Shown here: positions 56,714 through 64,000 of the stretch, piece by piece
Layout of the letters: each line of letters starts with the position of its first letter
How positions within the stretch are numbered: position 1 is the first letter of the stretch
From: UMGS1889 sp964540575
GTDB lineage: Bacteria > Bacillota > Clostridia > Oscillospirales > Ruminococcaceae
DNA length: 64,000 bases
Assembly (NCBI GenBank): GCA_964540575.1
Contig: CAZINI010000006.1
Location: 50,994-114,993, forward strand
Direction: 5' to 3'
Notes under the pieces: generated by a model
The model's database searches: none
What the model saw: only the letters and a program-made list of their open reading frames with translations
Told to the model about the DNA's origin: nothing
Program-made: the position numbers and the translations under genes

Positions 56714-58973
56714 AAAGAGCAAAAACAGGCTGAACGGCTTTATGCGGCTGTTCTGGCTTGTGATAGCCTGTGCGGCTGTCTGCTATGCGTTTTTTACGGC
56801 GTATATTACATACGAGGGCGGATTTTATCCCGAAACGCTTATTGAAACGGATTATACCAAAAGCTCGGACTATGAGCACAGAACGGTGTCCGCATATTCA
56901 CGGTCAATTGACGGGCTGGCTGATTTTATCCGAGATTTTGACAGCTATTGTACAAATGAATATTCGGACAATAGTATTCTGATACATTCGGACGATGAAG
57001 CCGGCGACATTTCAACCGTAAAGGAGATAGGCGACAACGGCGTAACTAAGCGTATCTATACAAAAAAATTACCCGAAGATACGTTGGATTTTTACTTTTA
57101 CAGCTCGGTCACAAGCTGTGACGGAACGCTTACCTTTGTTTACTGCAATGCTCCCAAATCGCTGTTTGAAAACGGCAGTGACGATATGTGCGGTCGTATA
57201 GTGCGGGATAATGACACATTCAGCGACAGCGTGACAGGCAATATAGCCTCAAACTATTATCTGCTGGGCGAACCGACAACTCTTGTTTACGACTGCCTTC
57301 CCGACAGCGTAAGCTATACTATGAGCAAATTCGGTGCCGATTCCGACTGCTATTTTGCGGCTGCACCGAAGGCTAAGTTCGTTGGAAATGCACAGGCTGC
57401 GTGGACGGCGGAGCGGGAGCGGCTTATTCCCATAATCGTGACGATAGGCTGCTGCATTCTGGCGGCTGTTCTGTCACTTGTATGCTGCTGCGTTGTCAGC
57501 CTGAAAAAGCTGCCCGATGAAAACGGCGAGCTGTCCGTTCGGCTGTCGTTTTTCAGTCGTATACCGCTGGAGATAACTGCGGTCATAACGCTTTTCCTTG
57601 CTGCATTTCTGACAACAATGACCTATGATATGCGTTGGACAAGCAGGGTAAACGGCACGGAGGCTATCACCAGATTTTCAGTAAATTTCCACCGTGCGGC
57701 AATGGTGGGTACGGTGTTTGTGACCTTTGCGTTCTTCTTTTCACTGATAGTTCAGATATTGTCGCTGGCAGAAACCAAGGGCTTTGTTTCCAATTCATTT
57801 ATCTGTCGGTTTACAGCGTGGGTAATACGGACGGTGAAAGGATTTGCAGCTAAGCTTAAAGAAGCAAGTCAGACGAAAAAGCAAAGCGGCGGGAAATTCC
57901 GTCCCATTGATTTTCTGAAAAGTGTTAAGCAGTCGTTCCTTGAAAAGCTATTCAGAAAGCGTATCCCCGTTGAGAAAAAAATGCTCAAGGCAACGCTTAT
58001 TTGGCTGGGTGCGGAGGTCGTTTCCGGGATACTTTGTTTGCTGTACCTTTTTGACGGTGTAGAGGAAATAGCTGTTTTATTCTTCATAATCTGCTTTGTG
58101 TTTTTCGGAATGTATATGGCTTTCCTTTATCACACTTATCGGGATATAGGCAAGCTTGCCGCAAGGATAGAAGCTATTTCCAAGGGTGAAAAGCCCGAGG
58201 GGAACGAGATATATCCCAATTCGCCGCTGTATCATATCTATCTTGACCTTGACAATATCAACGAGGGAATGAAAACAAGCATTGAAGAGCAGGTCAAGTC
58301 GGAGCGTATGAAGATAGAGCTGGTGACGAACGTTTCCCACGACCTGAAAACGCCCCTGACCTCCATTATCAGCTATGTTGACCTGCTGTCGAAAACGGAG
58401 CTTTCCGACGAGGCGGCGGACTATGTGAAGATAATCTCCGTAAAGGCGGAACGGCTGAAAAATATCGTTTCCGACCTGTTCGACATTGCTAAGGCAAACA
58501 GCGGAAATACAAGCGTTGAGCTGGAAAATCTCGACCTTTGCAAGCTTATCGTTCAGACGCTGGCAGATATGGACGACAAGGTGAACGCTTCGGGAATGAC
58601 CATAAAAACGAAGCTTCCCGCCGTGCCCGTCATTATCCGTTCGGACGGAAAGAAGCTTTATCGGGTGTTCCAGAATCTTATTGACAATGCATTGAAATAT
58701 TCCCTGAAGGGTACGAGAATTTTCATCGAAGCGGAGCTTTCCGACGGTTTGGTGAAGGCTTCCGTCAAGAACACTTCGGCATATGAATTGGATTTCACCG
58801 CCGATGAGATAAAGGAGCGTTTCACAAGAGGGGACAAGTCCCGTTCCACCGAGGGAAGCGGGCTGGGACTGTCCATTGCGGAAAGCTTTACGGCGGTTTG
58901 CGGCGGCAGCTTTAACGTTGTCATTGACGGCGATCAGTTCAGAACAGAGGTTGTGTTCCCGACAGTTATCTGA
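56688..58973 (+). CDS. Large sensor histidine kinase, second two-component system
   Basis: 761-aa membrane kinase. A first helix (LFWLVIACAAVCYAFFTAYI, about 20-40) and a second at about 245-268 enclose an exterior domain of about 200 residues; three or four more helices follow between about 285 and 480. HisKA has VTNVSHDLKTPLTSII, then the N box FQNLIDNALKYS and the G box STEGSGLGLSIAES. TTG 56688 is preferred, since GGTGGTGTGGGG lies before it; ATG 56742 lacks a site. The multi-helix membrane part is larger than in most OmpR-type partners. Confidence 0.9.
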   Translation: MDIKSKSSEKSKNRLNGFMRLFWLVIACAAVCYAFFTAYITYEGGFYPETLIETDYTKSSDYEHRTVSAYSRSIDGLADFIRDFDSYCTNEYSDNSILIHSDDEAGDISTVKEIGDNGVTKRIYTKKLPEDTLDFYFYSSVTSCDGTLTFVYCNAPKSLFENGSDDMCGRIVRDNDTFSDSVTGNIASNYYLLGEPTTLVYDCLPDSVSYTMSKFGADSDCYFAAAPKAKFVGNAQAAWTAERERLIPIIVTIGCCILAAVLSLVCCCVVSLKKLPDENGELSVRLSFFSRIPLEITAVITLFLAAFLTTMTYDMRWTSRVNGTEAITRFSVNFHRAAMVGTVFVTFAFFFSLIVQILSLAETKGFVSNSFICRFTAWVIRTVKGFAAKLKEASQTKKQSGGKFRPIDFLKSVKQSFLEKLFRKRIPVEKKMLKATLIWLGAEVVSGILCLLYLFDGVEEIAVLFFIICFVFFGMYMAFLYHTYRDIGKLAARIEAISKGEKPEGNEIYPNSPLYHIYLDLDNINEGMKTSIEEQVKSERMKIELVTNVSHDLKTPLTSIISYVDLLSKTELSDEAADYVKIISVKAERLKNIVSDLFDIAKANSGNTSVELENLDLCKLIVQTLADMDDKVNASGMTIKTKLPAVPVIIRSDGKKLYRVFQNLIDNALKYSLKGTRIFIEAELSDGLVKASVKNTSAYELDFTADEIKERFTRGDKSRSTEGSGLGLSIAESFTAVCGGSFNVVIDGDQFRTEVVFPTVI

Positions 58974-58989
58974 TAAAAATTCCCCCAAA

Positions 58990-59015
58990 AACGGCATTGC
59001 TTCGGCGGTGCCGTT
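58990..59015 (+). terminator. Weak terminator hairpin after kinase gene
   Basis: AACGGCA/TGCCGTT stem followed by TGTC and AT-rich sequence; no real T tract. Confidence 0.4.
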
Positions 59016-59071
59016 TGTCAATTAATGTGACAATTTATCTCAAATTTCCAAAAAATTATTAATAGCTTATA

Positions 59072-59100
59072 TTGACATTTGGACAATATTGTGATAAAAT
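59072..59100 (+). promoter_or_regulatory. Promoter of the GGDEF-GH25 operon
   Basis: TTGACA (59072-59077), 17-nt spacer and TAAAAT (59095-59100). Confidence 0.8.
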
Positions 59101-59150
59101 ATTAATATAACCTTTTGACGGCATCTTCCATAGCTTTTGGGGGGATATGA

Positions 59151-60308
59151 TTGATAACATTCTACTATTTACAGGTAAATATAATAGGTTTGATCATTAT
59201 GGTCATTCTTATGACAAATAAAAATATTTCCACGGGAAAGACCAAGGTAAGGCGTGTTTTCCACCTGCTTGTCAAGCTGACCGCCGCCGAGCTTATTCTG
59301 GATTCCGCAATTTGGCTGATGAGAGGAGCGGAGTTCAAGGGGGCATATTATGTGGATAACGCCCTTTGCCTTGGCTATTATATAATTTACTGTATGATAC
59401 CGTTTTTGTGGCTTTACTATACGGCGGTATATTTCCATGTGGAATATTTTCTGGACGGACGGCTGAAAATCCCCGTTGTGCTGCCTTATGTGGTTTCGGC
59501 GATCTGCACGGCGGCAAGCTTTAAGACACACTGGATATTCTATGTGGACGAAAGTGTGTACAATTACAGCGGTCCGCTGGCGTGGATAATGAATGTAGTG
59601 TCTATGATATATCTTGGGGCTGCGGCTATTGTTTCGCTGGCTATGATAAAGCGTTTTCACACTAAGGCTGAACGGCTTCAATGCGTTTCTATGCTTTCAT
59701 TTCTCGTGCTGCCTATTGCGGCACTGATAATTCAGTATCTGTTCTACGGAACGTCTACTTTGTGGGTGAGCGTGGTGCTTTCGCTGCTGTTGGTGTTTGT
59801 GAATGTTCAGGACAATCAAATTTCCGCTGACAGTCTTACGGGGCTTAACAACAGATACCGTTTCGACAAATATCTGATGAAGCTTGCTTCGGAAAACAGT
59901 CCCTCCGACAGATATGCACTGCTGATGATCGACATTGACAAGTTCAAGTCCATAAATGACACCTACGGTCACGTCAAGGGCGACAGGGCACTGGTCTGCG
60001 TTTCGGATATTCTGAAAAAGTCCTGCCATAACACGGACGCTTTTGTTGCACGATACGGCGGAGATGAATTTGCCGTAATTTGCAGATATGAAAATGCATC
60101 GGTGATGATAGAACGGATAGAAAGCGGCGTTGAAAGCTTCAATGCGGCAAAGAGCGAGGTTTTCACACTGTCCCTCAGTATCGGCTTAACGGAATTCGGC
60201 GGCGGCGGTGAGGAAGCGGCGGAAAGCTTTATCCTCAGAGCCGACGAGGATATGTACAGCAAAAAGCAGGCGAAAAAGGCTGTCAGACAGGAGCAGGCAG
60301 CAATCTAA
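59151..60308 (+). CDS. Membrane diguanylate cyclase
   Basis: 385-aa protein with seven predicted transmembrane helices in residues 1-220 and a C-terminal GGDEF domain (about 225-375). The active site reads RYGGDEF, with DSLTGLNNRYRF and MIDIDKFKSINDTYGH upstream, so c-di-GMP synthesis from GTP is expected. A possible RxxD inhibitory site is not obvious. Start is TTG 59151, with GGGGGGAT 5 nt upstream; the ATG four bases before it is in another frame that soon stops. Followed after 11 nt by the GH25 gene. Confidence 0.92.
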   Translation: MITFYYLQVNIIGLIIMVILMTNKNISTGKTKVRRVFHLLVKLTAAELILDSAIWLMRGAEFKGAYYVDNALCLGYYIIYCMIPFLWLYYTAVYFHVEYFLDGRLKIPVVLPYVVSAICTAASFKTHWIFYVDESVYNYSGPLAWIMNVVSMIYLGAAAIVSLAMIKRFHTKAERLQCVSMLSFLVLPIAALIIQYLFYGTSTLWVSVVLSLLLVFVNVQDNQISADSLTGLNNRYRFDKYLMKLASENSPSDRYALLMIDIDKFKSINDTYGHVKGDRALVCVSDILKKSCHNTDAFVARYGGDEFAVICRYENASVMIERIESGVESFNAAKSEVFTLSLSIGLTEFGGGGEEAAESFILRADEDMYSKKQAKKAVRQEQAAI

Positions 60309-60319
60309 GGAATGATAAA

Positions 60320-61270
60320 GTGGGTTTCAAAATAAAGGAATGGCTTAAGAAGCCGAAAAATATTTTTGTACTTATCCAGACGGCGGCGATAATTGTTTTG
60401 GGAATAATTCTCGGCGTTGTAATGTCACGGCTCAGCAGTCTGGAGGAAAGGGCTGTGGCTGTCAGTGCACAGCTTCACGCTATGGAGGACAGCGTTATAT
60501 CTCCCGAAAATGCCGTCACCTTTGATGACGGAGCAATGGGAGATGTGTGGCTTTCAAGGCTGACGGACGTTCCCGAAAATCCCTATAAAAGCGAGCTTTT
60601 CAAGCTGGAAAACGGAATAATGAGCTATAATGACGAGGAGCTTGGAATATCCTCCAGAGCGGGCATTGACGTGTCCTATTTTCAGGGGGATATTGACTGG
60701 GAAAAGGTCAAGGCCTCGGGGATAGAGTTCGTTATGCTGAGGATAGGCTACCGTGGCTATGAGTCGGGCAAGCTGAATGTTGACGAGCGTTTTGAGGAAT
60801 ATATCGAGGGTGCGGAGGCTGCCGGGCTGCACGTTGGCGTTTACTTTTTTTCACAGGCTATCCACCCCGAGGAGGCGTTGGAGGAGGCAAAGTTTGTTGC
60901 CGAAATGCTGAAAGGGCATAAGATAGCATATCCCGTTGTTTACGACTGGGAGATGATAGGCACAAGCGAAGCCCGCACCGATGAGGTATCTCCCGAGCTG
61001 CTAAATCAATGCTGTGTGGCGTTCTGCGACTATATCAGGCAGTCGGGCTACACGGCGATGATATACGCAAACCGTCGGACTGCTCTTATGAAAATGAATA
61101 TGAGCCGCCTGAAAGAATACGATTTCTGGCTGGCGGAATACAGGGACGAGCCAAGCTATCCATACATATTTACAATGTGGCAGTATGCAAGTGACGGTAA
61201 AATTGACGGAATTGAAACAGATGTCGATATGAACATTTCTTTTATTGATTACGCAAAAGGCGGAATATGA
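60320..61270 (+). CDS. GH25 lysozyme, membrane anchored
   Basis: 316-aa protein with an N-terminal membrane anchor (IFVLIQTAAIIVLGIILGVVM) and a GH25 muramidase domain (about 112-310). The catalytic acidic residues lie in GIDVSYFQGDIDW and VYDWEM, with QYASDGKIDGI at the end of the barrel. It hydrolyses the MurNAc-GlcNAc bond of peptidoglycan. Start GTG 60320 with AAGGA 7 nt upstream. Shares an operon with a diguanylate cyclase. Confidence 0.92.
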   Translation: MGFKIKEWLKKPKNIFVLIQTAAIIVLGIILGVVMSRLSSLEERAVAVSAQLHAMEDSVISPENAVTFDDGAMGDVWLSRLTDVPENPYKSELFKLENGIMSYNDEELGISSRAGIDVSYFQGDIDWEKVKASGIEFVMLRIGYRGYESGKLNVDERFEEYIEGAEAAGLHVGVYFFSQAIHPEEALEEAKFVAEMLKGHKIAYPVVYDWEMIGTSEARTDEVSPELLNQCCVAFCDYIRQSGYTAMIYANRRTALMKMNMSRLKEYDFWLAEYRDEPSYPYIFTMWQYASDGKIDGIETDVDMNISFIDYAKGGI

Positions 61271-61275
61271 TTCTC

Positions 61276-61311
61276 AGCCTGTCCGACGAAAAATCGGGCA
61301 GGCTTTTTTTA
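61276..61311 (+). terminator. Terminator of the GGDEF-GH25 operon
   Basis: AGCCTGTCCGA pairs with TCGGGCAGGCT (one G-T), followed by a run of seven T. Confidence 0.92.
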
Positions 61312-61334
61312 TTTCGGAAGATAGTTATAGAATA

Positions 61335-61377
61335 TCGGCAAATAGCTATATATTTATGCCGAATAACGTGATATAAT
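61335..61377 (+). promoter_or_regulatory. Palindromic operator and -10 box upstream of AraC gene
   Basis: TCGGCAAATA and TATTTATGCCGA form an inverted repeat (61335-61344 and 61351-61362) around GCTATA. TATAAT follows at 61372-61377 without a -35 box, so the palindrome sits where an AraC-type activator would act. Confidence 0.55.
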
Positions 61378-61407
61378 TATGATACCGCATAAGAAGGAGG
61401 GAGATGT

Positions 61408-62301
61408 ATGGCGGAAGATTACCATTATGACACACCCAATATAAATGATGACGGTTCGGAAAAAATACATTACGATAACCTCGATTTTCAGGTGTTCTGC
61501 CGACGGAATTTTAACCCCGCAAACAGCTGCTTCCCCGGAATGACCATTCACTGGCACAGCGACCTTGAATTCATTTACGTTTACGAAGGGGAAACAAGCT
61601 ATCAGCTCAACGGCAGACGTGTGCTTATGAAGGCAGGTGAGGGCATTTTCGTGAATTCAAATCAGCTCCATCTCATAGTTTCTGAAAATTCAGATTGTCG
61701 GCTTTACTGCGTCATTTTTCACCCGACAATACTTTGTTCATCAAAGCATATTGAGGAGAAATTTGTTGCACCGATAATTACGGACGAAAGCATACCTTAT
61801 CTTATGCTCAGCGAAACCGTCGGCTGGCAGAATGAGATTTTGCAGAAGGTTCGGGAAATGTACGAGCTTTCGAAAAACGAAAACAGCGAAACGGAAATGA
61901 TGCAAACGCTGTTTTCACTTTGGACGGTTTTGTTCAAAAATCTCGACCTGTCCGAACAGCGGGAACAGTATGACGGCAGCCTGAATGTGGTTCGGCAGAT
62001 GCTTCGCTATATCCACGACAATTACAGGCAGAAGATAACGCTGAAAGACCTGTGCAGGACGGGCGGCGTTGGCAAGACCTGCTGCTCGGAATTGTTTCGG
62101 AAATATGTAAGCTCGTCCGCTATTGAATATGTCATCAACTACCGCATAACCAAAAGCGTTGAGCTGCTGTTGAACACCGATATGTCCGTGACCGAGATCG
62201 CCCTTGATTCGGGCTTTTCAAGCGGAAGCTTTTACGCTGAAACATTTCGGAAAAAGCTGGGAATATCCCCTCAGGAATTCAGGAGAGTGAAGAAAAAATG
62301 A
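61408..62301 (+). CDS. AraC-family transcriptional regulator with cupin domain
   Basis: 297-aa regulator. The N-terminal cupin (about 35-130) has HWHSDLEFIYVYEGE and NSNQLHL; the C-terminal part has two HTH motifs (ITLKDLCRTGGVGKTCCSELFRKY and MSVTEIALDSGFSSGSFYAETFRKKLGISPQEFRR, the AraC signature). Starts with AAGGAGGGAG upstream. Its stop overlaps the next gene by 4 nt, so it is cotranscribed with the permeases and probably controls them in response to a sugar or peptide. Confidence 0.93.
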   Translation: MAEDYHYDTPNINDDGSEKIHYDNLDFQVFCRRNFNPANSCFPGMTIHWHSDLEFIYVYEGETSYQLNGRRVLMKAGEGIFVNSNQLHLIVSENSDCRLYCVIFHPTILCSSKHIEEKFVAPIITDESIPYLMLSETVGWQNEILQKVREMYELSKNENSETEMMQTLFSLWTVLFKNLDLSEQREQYDGSLNVVRQMLRYIHDNYRQKITLKDLCRTGGVGKTCCSELFRKYVSSSAIEYVINYRITKSVELLLNTDMSVTEIALDSGFSSGSFYAETFRKKLGISPQEFRRVKKK

Positions 62302-63086
62302 GCTATTTATATGTGATAAAAACTCAGCTGATACGAAGCTTCACCTACCGATTTGACGTTTACGGGAATATCATTATGCAGACGATAATAATGGTGACAA
62401 CAGCGTTTTTCTGGAGGGCACTGTTCGGCAGCGGAACAGCGGAAAACGGTATGACTGCCGACAGTATGCTTACCTACACCGTGATTTCCTCGGCAATGTC
62501 GGTGCTGTTTACCACAGGCGTTGAGCGGAGAATTCAGAAAAGCATCCAAAAAGGCAGCATTTCCATTGAGATGATACACCCCGTCAACGTGTTCGGCGTG
62601 TATTTTGCGGAGGATGTGGGGACGGTCTTGGCACTGATATTTCAAAATCTGCTGCCGATAATCATCATCGGCTGTCTGTTGATAAAGGTTCCGATGATAG
62701 CTTCGGCGGCAATGATACCGCTATTTGCCGCAAGCCTTTTGATGTCCATGGGGATAAACTGGCTGCTTGCCGCTATCTTCGGAATGTGGGCATTCACCGC
62801 CGTGGATATGGACGCACTCATTCAGGTGAAAAAGCATCTGCTTCGGCTGCTTTCGGGAAGTATGATTCCCATATGGTTTTTCCCCGACAGCATTCGGGCA
62901 GTGCTGGAGGCATTGCCGTTTGTGTACATATATCAGCTTCCGCTGGATATTTACGTTGGCAGTGCGTCTGCGGAGGATATTTTGCGAAGAATGGTCATTC
63001 AGCTGATATGGCTTGCGGTGCTGGGGACGCTTTTCTTTATGCTTCAAAGGCGTGTTCTCGGAAAAGTTATGGTGCAGGGAGGTTGA
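62298..63086 (+). CDS. ABC-2 type permease, first subunit
   Basis: 262-aa integral membrane protein with six helices, of the COG4587 ABC-2 permease type. Characteristic parts are RRIQKSIQKGSISIEMIHPVNVF between helices 2 and 3 and the PFVYIYQLPLDIYVG region. With its partner and an ATPase (outside the window) it would form an exporter. Substrate unknown; such pairs export drugs, lipids or polysaccharides. Confidence 0.88.
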   Translation: MSYLYVIKTQLIRSFTYRFDVYGNIIMQTIIMVTTAFFWRALFGSGTAENGMTADSMLTYTVISSAMSVLFTTGVERRIQKSIQKGSISIEMIHPVNVFGVYFAEDVGTVLALIFQNLLPIIIIGCLLIKVPMIASAAMIPLFAASLLMSMGINWLLAAIFGMWAFTAVDMDALIQVKKHLLRLLSGSMIPIWFFPDSIRAVLEALPFVYIYQLPLDIYVGSASAEDILRRMVIQLIWLAVLGTLFFMLQRRVLGKVMVQGG

Positions 63087-63089
63087 GTG

Positions 63090-63914
63090 ATGAAGAAGCT
63101 TTTAGATACGTTATGGCATTATCTTGACGTTACCCTGTGCAATATAAAGCTTTCGCTGATGGTGATGATAGAATATCCCGCAAACATTGCTGGCTGGCTT
63201 ATTTCAAATCCCATTCAGTTCATAGTTGGATTTTCGGCGATAAGGTTTGCGGTGGCACAGTTCGGGGAGATAAACGGCTGGGATTACGGACAGCTGGCGG
63301 TTTTATACGGGCTTTCGGTAATATCTCATGCGGTTTCCATGATGTTTTTCGTTCAGGGCTGGTTTATGGGATATTACGTTATCGAGGGGGAATTTGACCG
63401 CTTTCTGACACGGCCGCTTGGAGTTCTCTATCAGTTTTTCTTTACGAATTTCAACATTTTCGGGATAACCGACCTTATCCCGGGGATAGTGGTGTTTATC
63501 TACGGCTGCATAAAAACGGGATTTCGGTTTACTTTCGGAAATGTTATCGGAATACTCGTTATGATAATCGGTGCGGCACTTATCAGAGGGGGACTGTACA
63601 TTATGCTTGGCTCGACCTCCTTCTGGACGAAAAGTGCCAACGATTTCGGGCAGTATACACAGGAAATATTCGACAAGGCGACAATGTATCCTATCTCAAT
63701 GTATCCCAAATTGATGCAGTTTATCCTTACATATCTTATACCCATAGGCTGGGTGTCATTTTATCCCGTTTCGGGGCTGATGGGCGTTGAAACAGCCGTC
63801 GGGATCGGTTCGGGAAATGTGTGGATAACGCTTGCCGTTGGAATTGCCGCAATGCTTGCGGCGGGGCTGATTTTCAAGATCGGTCTGAAACGGTATGAGA
63901 GTGCGGGAAATTGA
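63090..63914 (+). CDS. ABC-2 type permease, second subunit
   Basis: 274-aa six-helix permease of the COG3694 type that pairs with the preceding COG4587-like subunit. Signature GEFDRFLTRPLGVLYQF is typical. ATG 63090 is chosen since GGGAGGT lies 6 nt before it; a GTG just upstream is too close. The ATP-binding subunit should be nearby on the right. Confidence 0.88.
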   Translation: MKKLLDTLWHYLDVTLCNIKLSLMVMIEYPANIAGWLISNPIQFIVGFSAIRFAVAQFGEINGWDYGQLAVLYGLSVISHAVSMMFFVQGWFMGYYVIEGEFDRFLTRPLGVLYQFFFTNFNIFGITDLIPGIVVFIYGCIKTGFRFTFGNVIGILVMIIGAALIRGGLYIMLGSTSFWTKSANDFGQYTQEIFDKATMYPISMYPKLMQFILTYLIPIGWVSFYPVSGLMGVETAVGIGSGNVWITLAVGIAAMLAAGLIFKIGLKRYESAGN

Positions 63915-64000
63915 AAAATTGCTTTATGGGTGTTCCTCCGCCTAAATAATGTCTGCTCAACAACTGAAAAAGTGCGTAGAAGCTTTGCTTCGGAGTACTT
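63915..64000. other. Right edge, no recognised feature
   Basis: 86 bp after the last permease gene, without a visible promoter or start. GAAGCTTTGCTTC makes a short palindrome near the end. Too short to judge. Confidence 0.3.

Overview
The window comes from a Gram-positive, low-to-moderate GC anaerobe, most likely a fibre-degrading gut or rumen member of Oscillospiraceae (Ruminococcus-like). This is inferred from the PerR-rubrerythrin pair, pyruvate formate-lyase activase, the rplU-prp-rpmA-obg order with an L27 N-terminal extension of the Firmicutes type, a surface GH5 cellulase, BspA-type leucine-rich repeat proteins, zinc-ribbon Ser/Thr kinases and the absence of outer-membrane genes. Promoters are of the housekeeping type: many genes have a TTGACA-like box and TATAAT with 16-17 bp spacing, and GGAGG-type ribosome binding sites decide most starts.

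Layout. 1-8 kb is mostly core genome: the end of a VWA protein, perR-rbr (reverse), rplU-prp-rpmA-obg, a small hypothetical followed by a decayed copy of the obg 3' end, a GNAT acetyltransferase, mini-RNase III, an MBL-fold hydrolase and yebC. 8-25 kb is an accessory surface and signalling region: a transglutaminase-like Ig protein, a BspA-type LRR lipoprotein, a membrane/coiled-coil protein, two zinc-ribbon transmembrane Ser/Thr kinases (one with an LRR ectodomain), a PP2C phosphatase, and a convergent four-gene operon encoding an unknown protein, a dynein/MoxR-like AAA ATPase, a partner resembling phage VWA-like proteins, and a TelA-like coiled-coil protein. 25-32 kb holds a lipoprotein GH5 cellulase with a CBM2-like module, tRNA-Ser(CGA), an ECF sigma/anti-sigma pair and an orphan ABC sugar-binding lipoprotein. 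31-40 kb holds pflX-like and pflA, an orphan phage terminase large subunit, a zeta-like P-loop kinase, a polysaccharide deacetylase, pcrA and an NSS-family symporter.

40-47 kb encodes two paralogous Tyr-rich secreted repeat proteins with related promoters and a YcdB/PepSY-like SLH-type protein. 47-52 kb holds a two-component system divergent from a VTC (polyphosphate polymerase-like), DUF4956 and CotH-kinase gene set. 52-64 kb holds a macrodomain protein, rsmI, trmN6, ktrB, a second two-component system, a diguanylate cyclase with a GH25 lysozyme, and an AraC regulator with two ABC-2 permeases whose ATPase must lie outside.

The most interesting structure not explained by genes: (i) a three-copy, about 101-121 bp inverted-repeat element with compensatory stem changes; (ii) AACACTY heptad arrays 12-15 bp upstream of the -35 box of both two-component operons; (iii) TTGTAAY direct repeats with 11-bp period placed exactly 27 bp from the -35 box of both Tyr-rich repeat protein genes; (iv) an LRR-receptor-kinase/PP2C/AAA/TelA cluster and a VTC-DUF4956-CotH cluster as candidate poorly described systems. 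All family assignments are by eye, with no database search.
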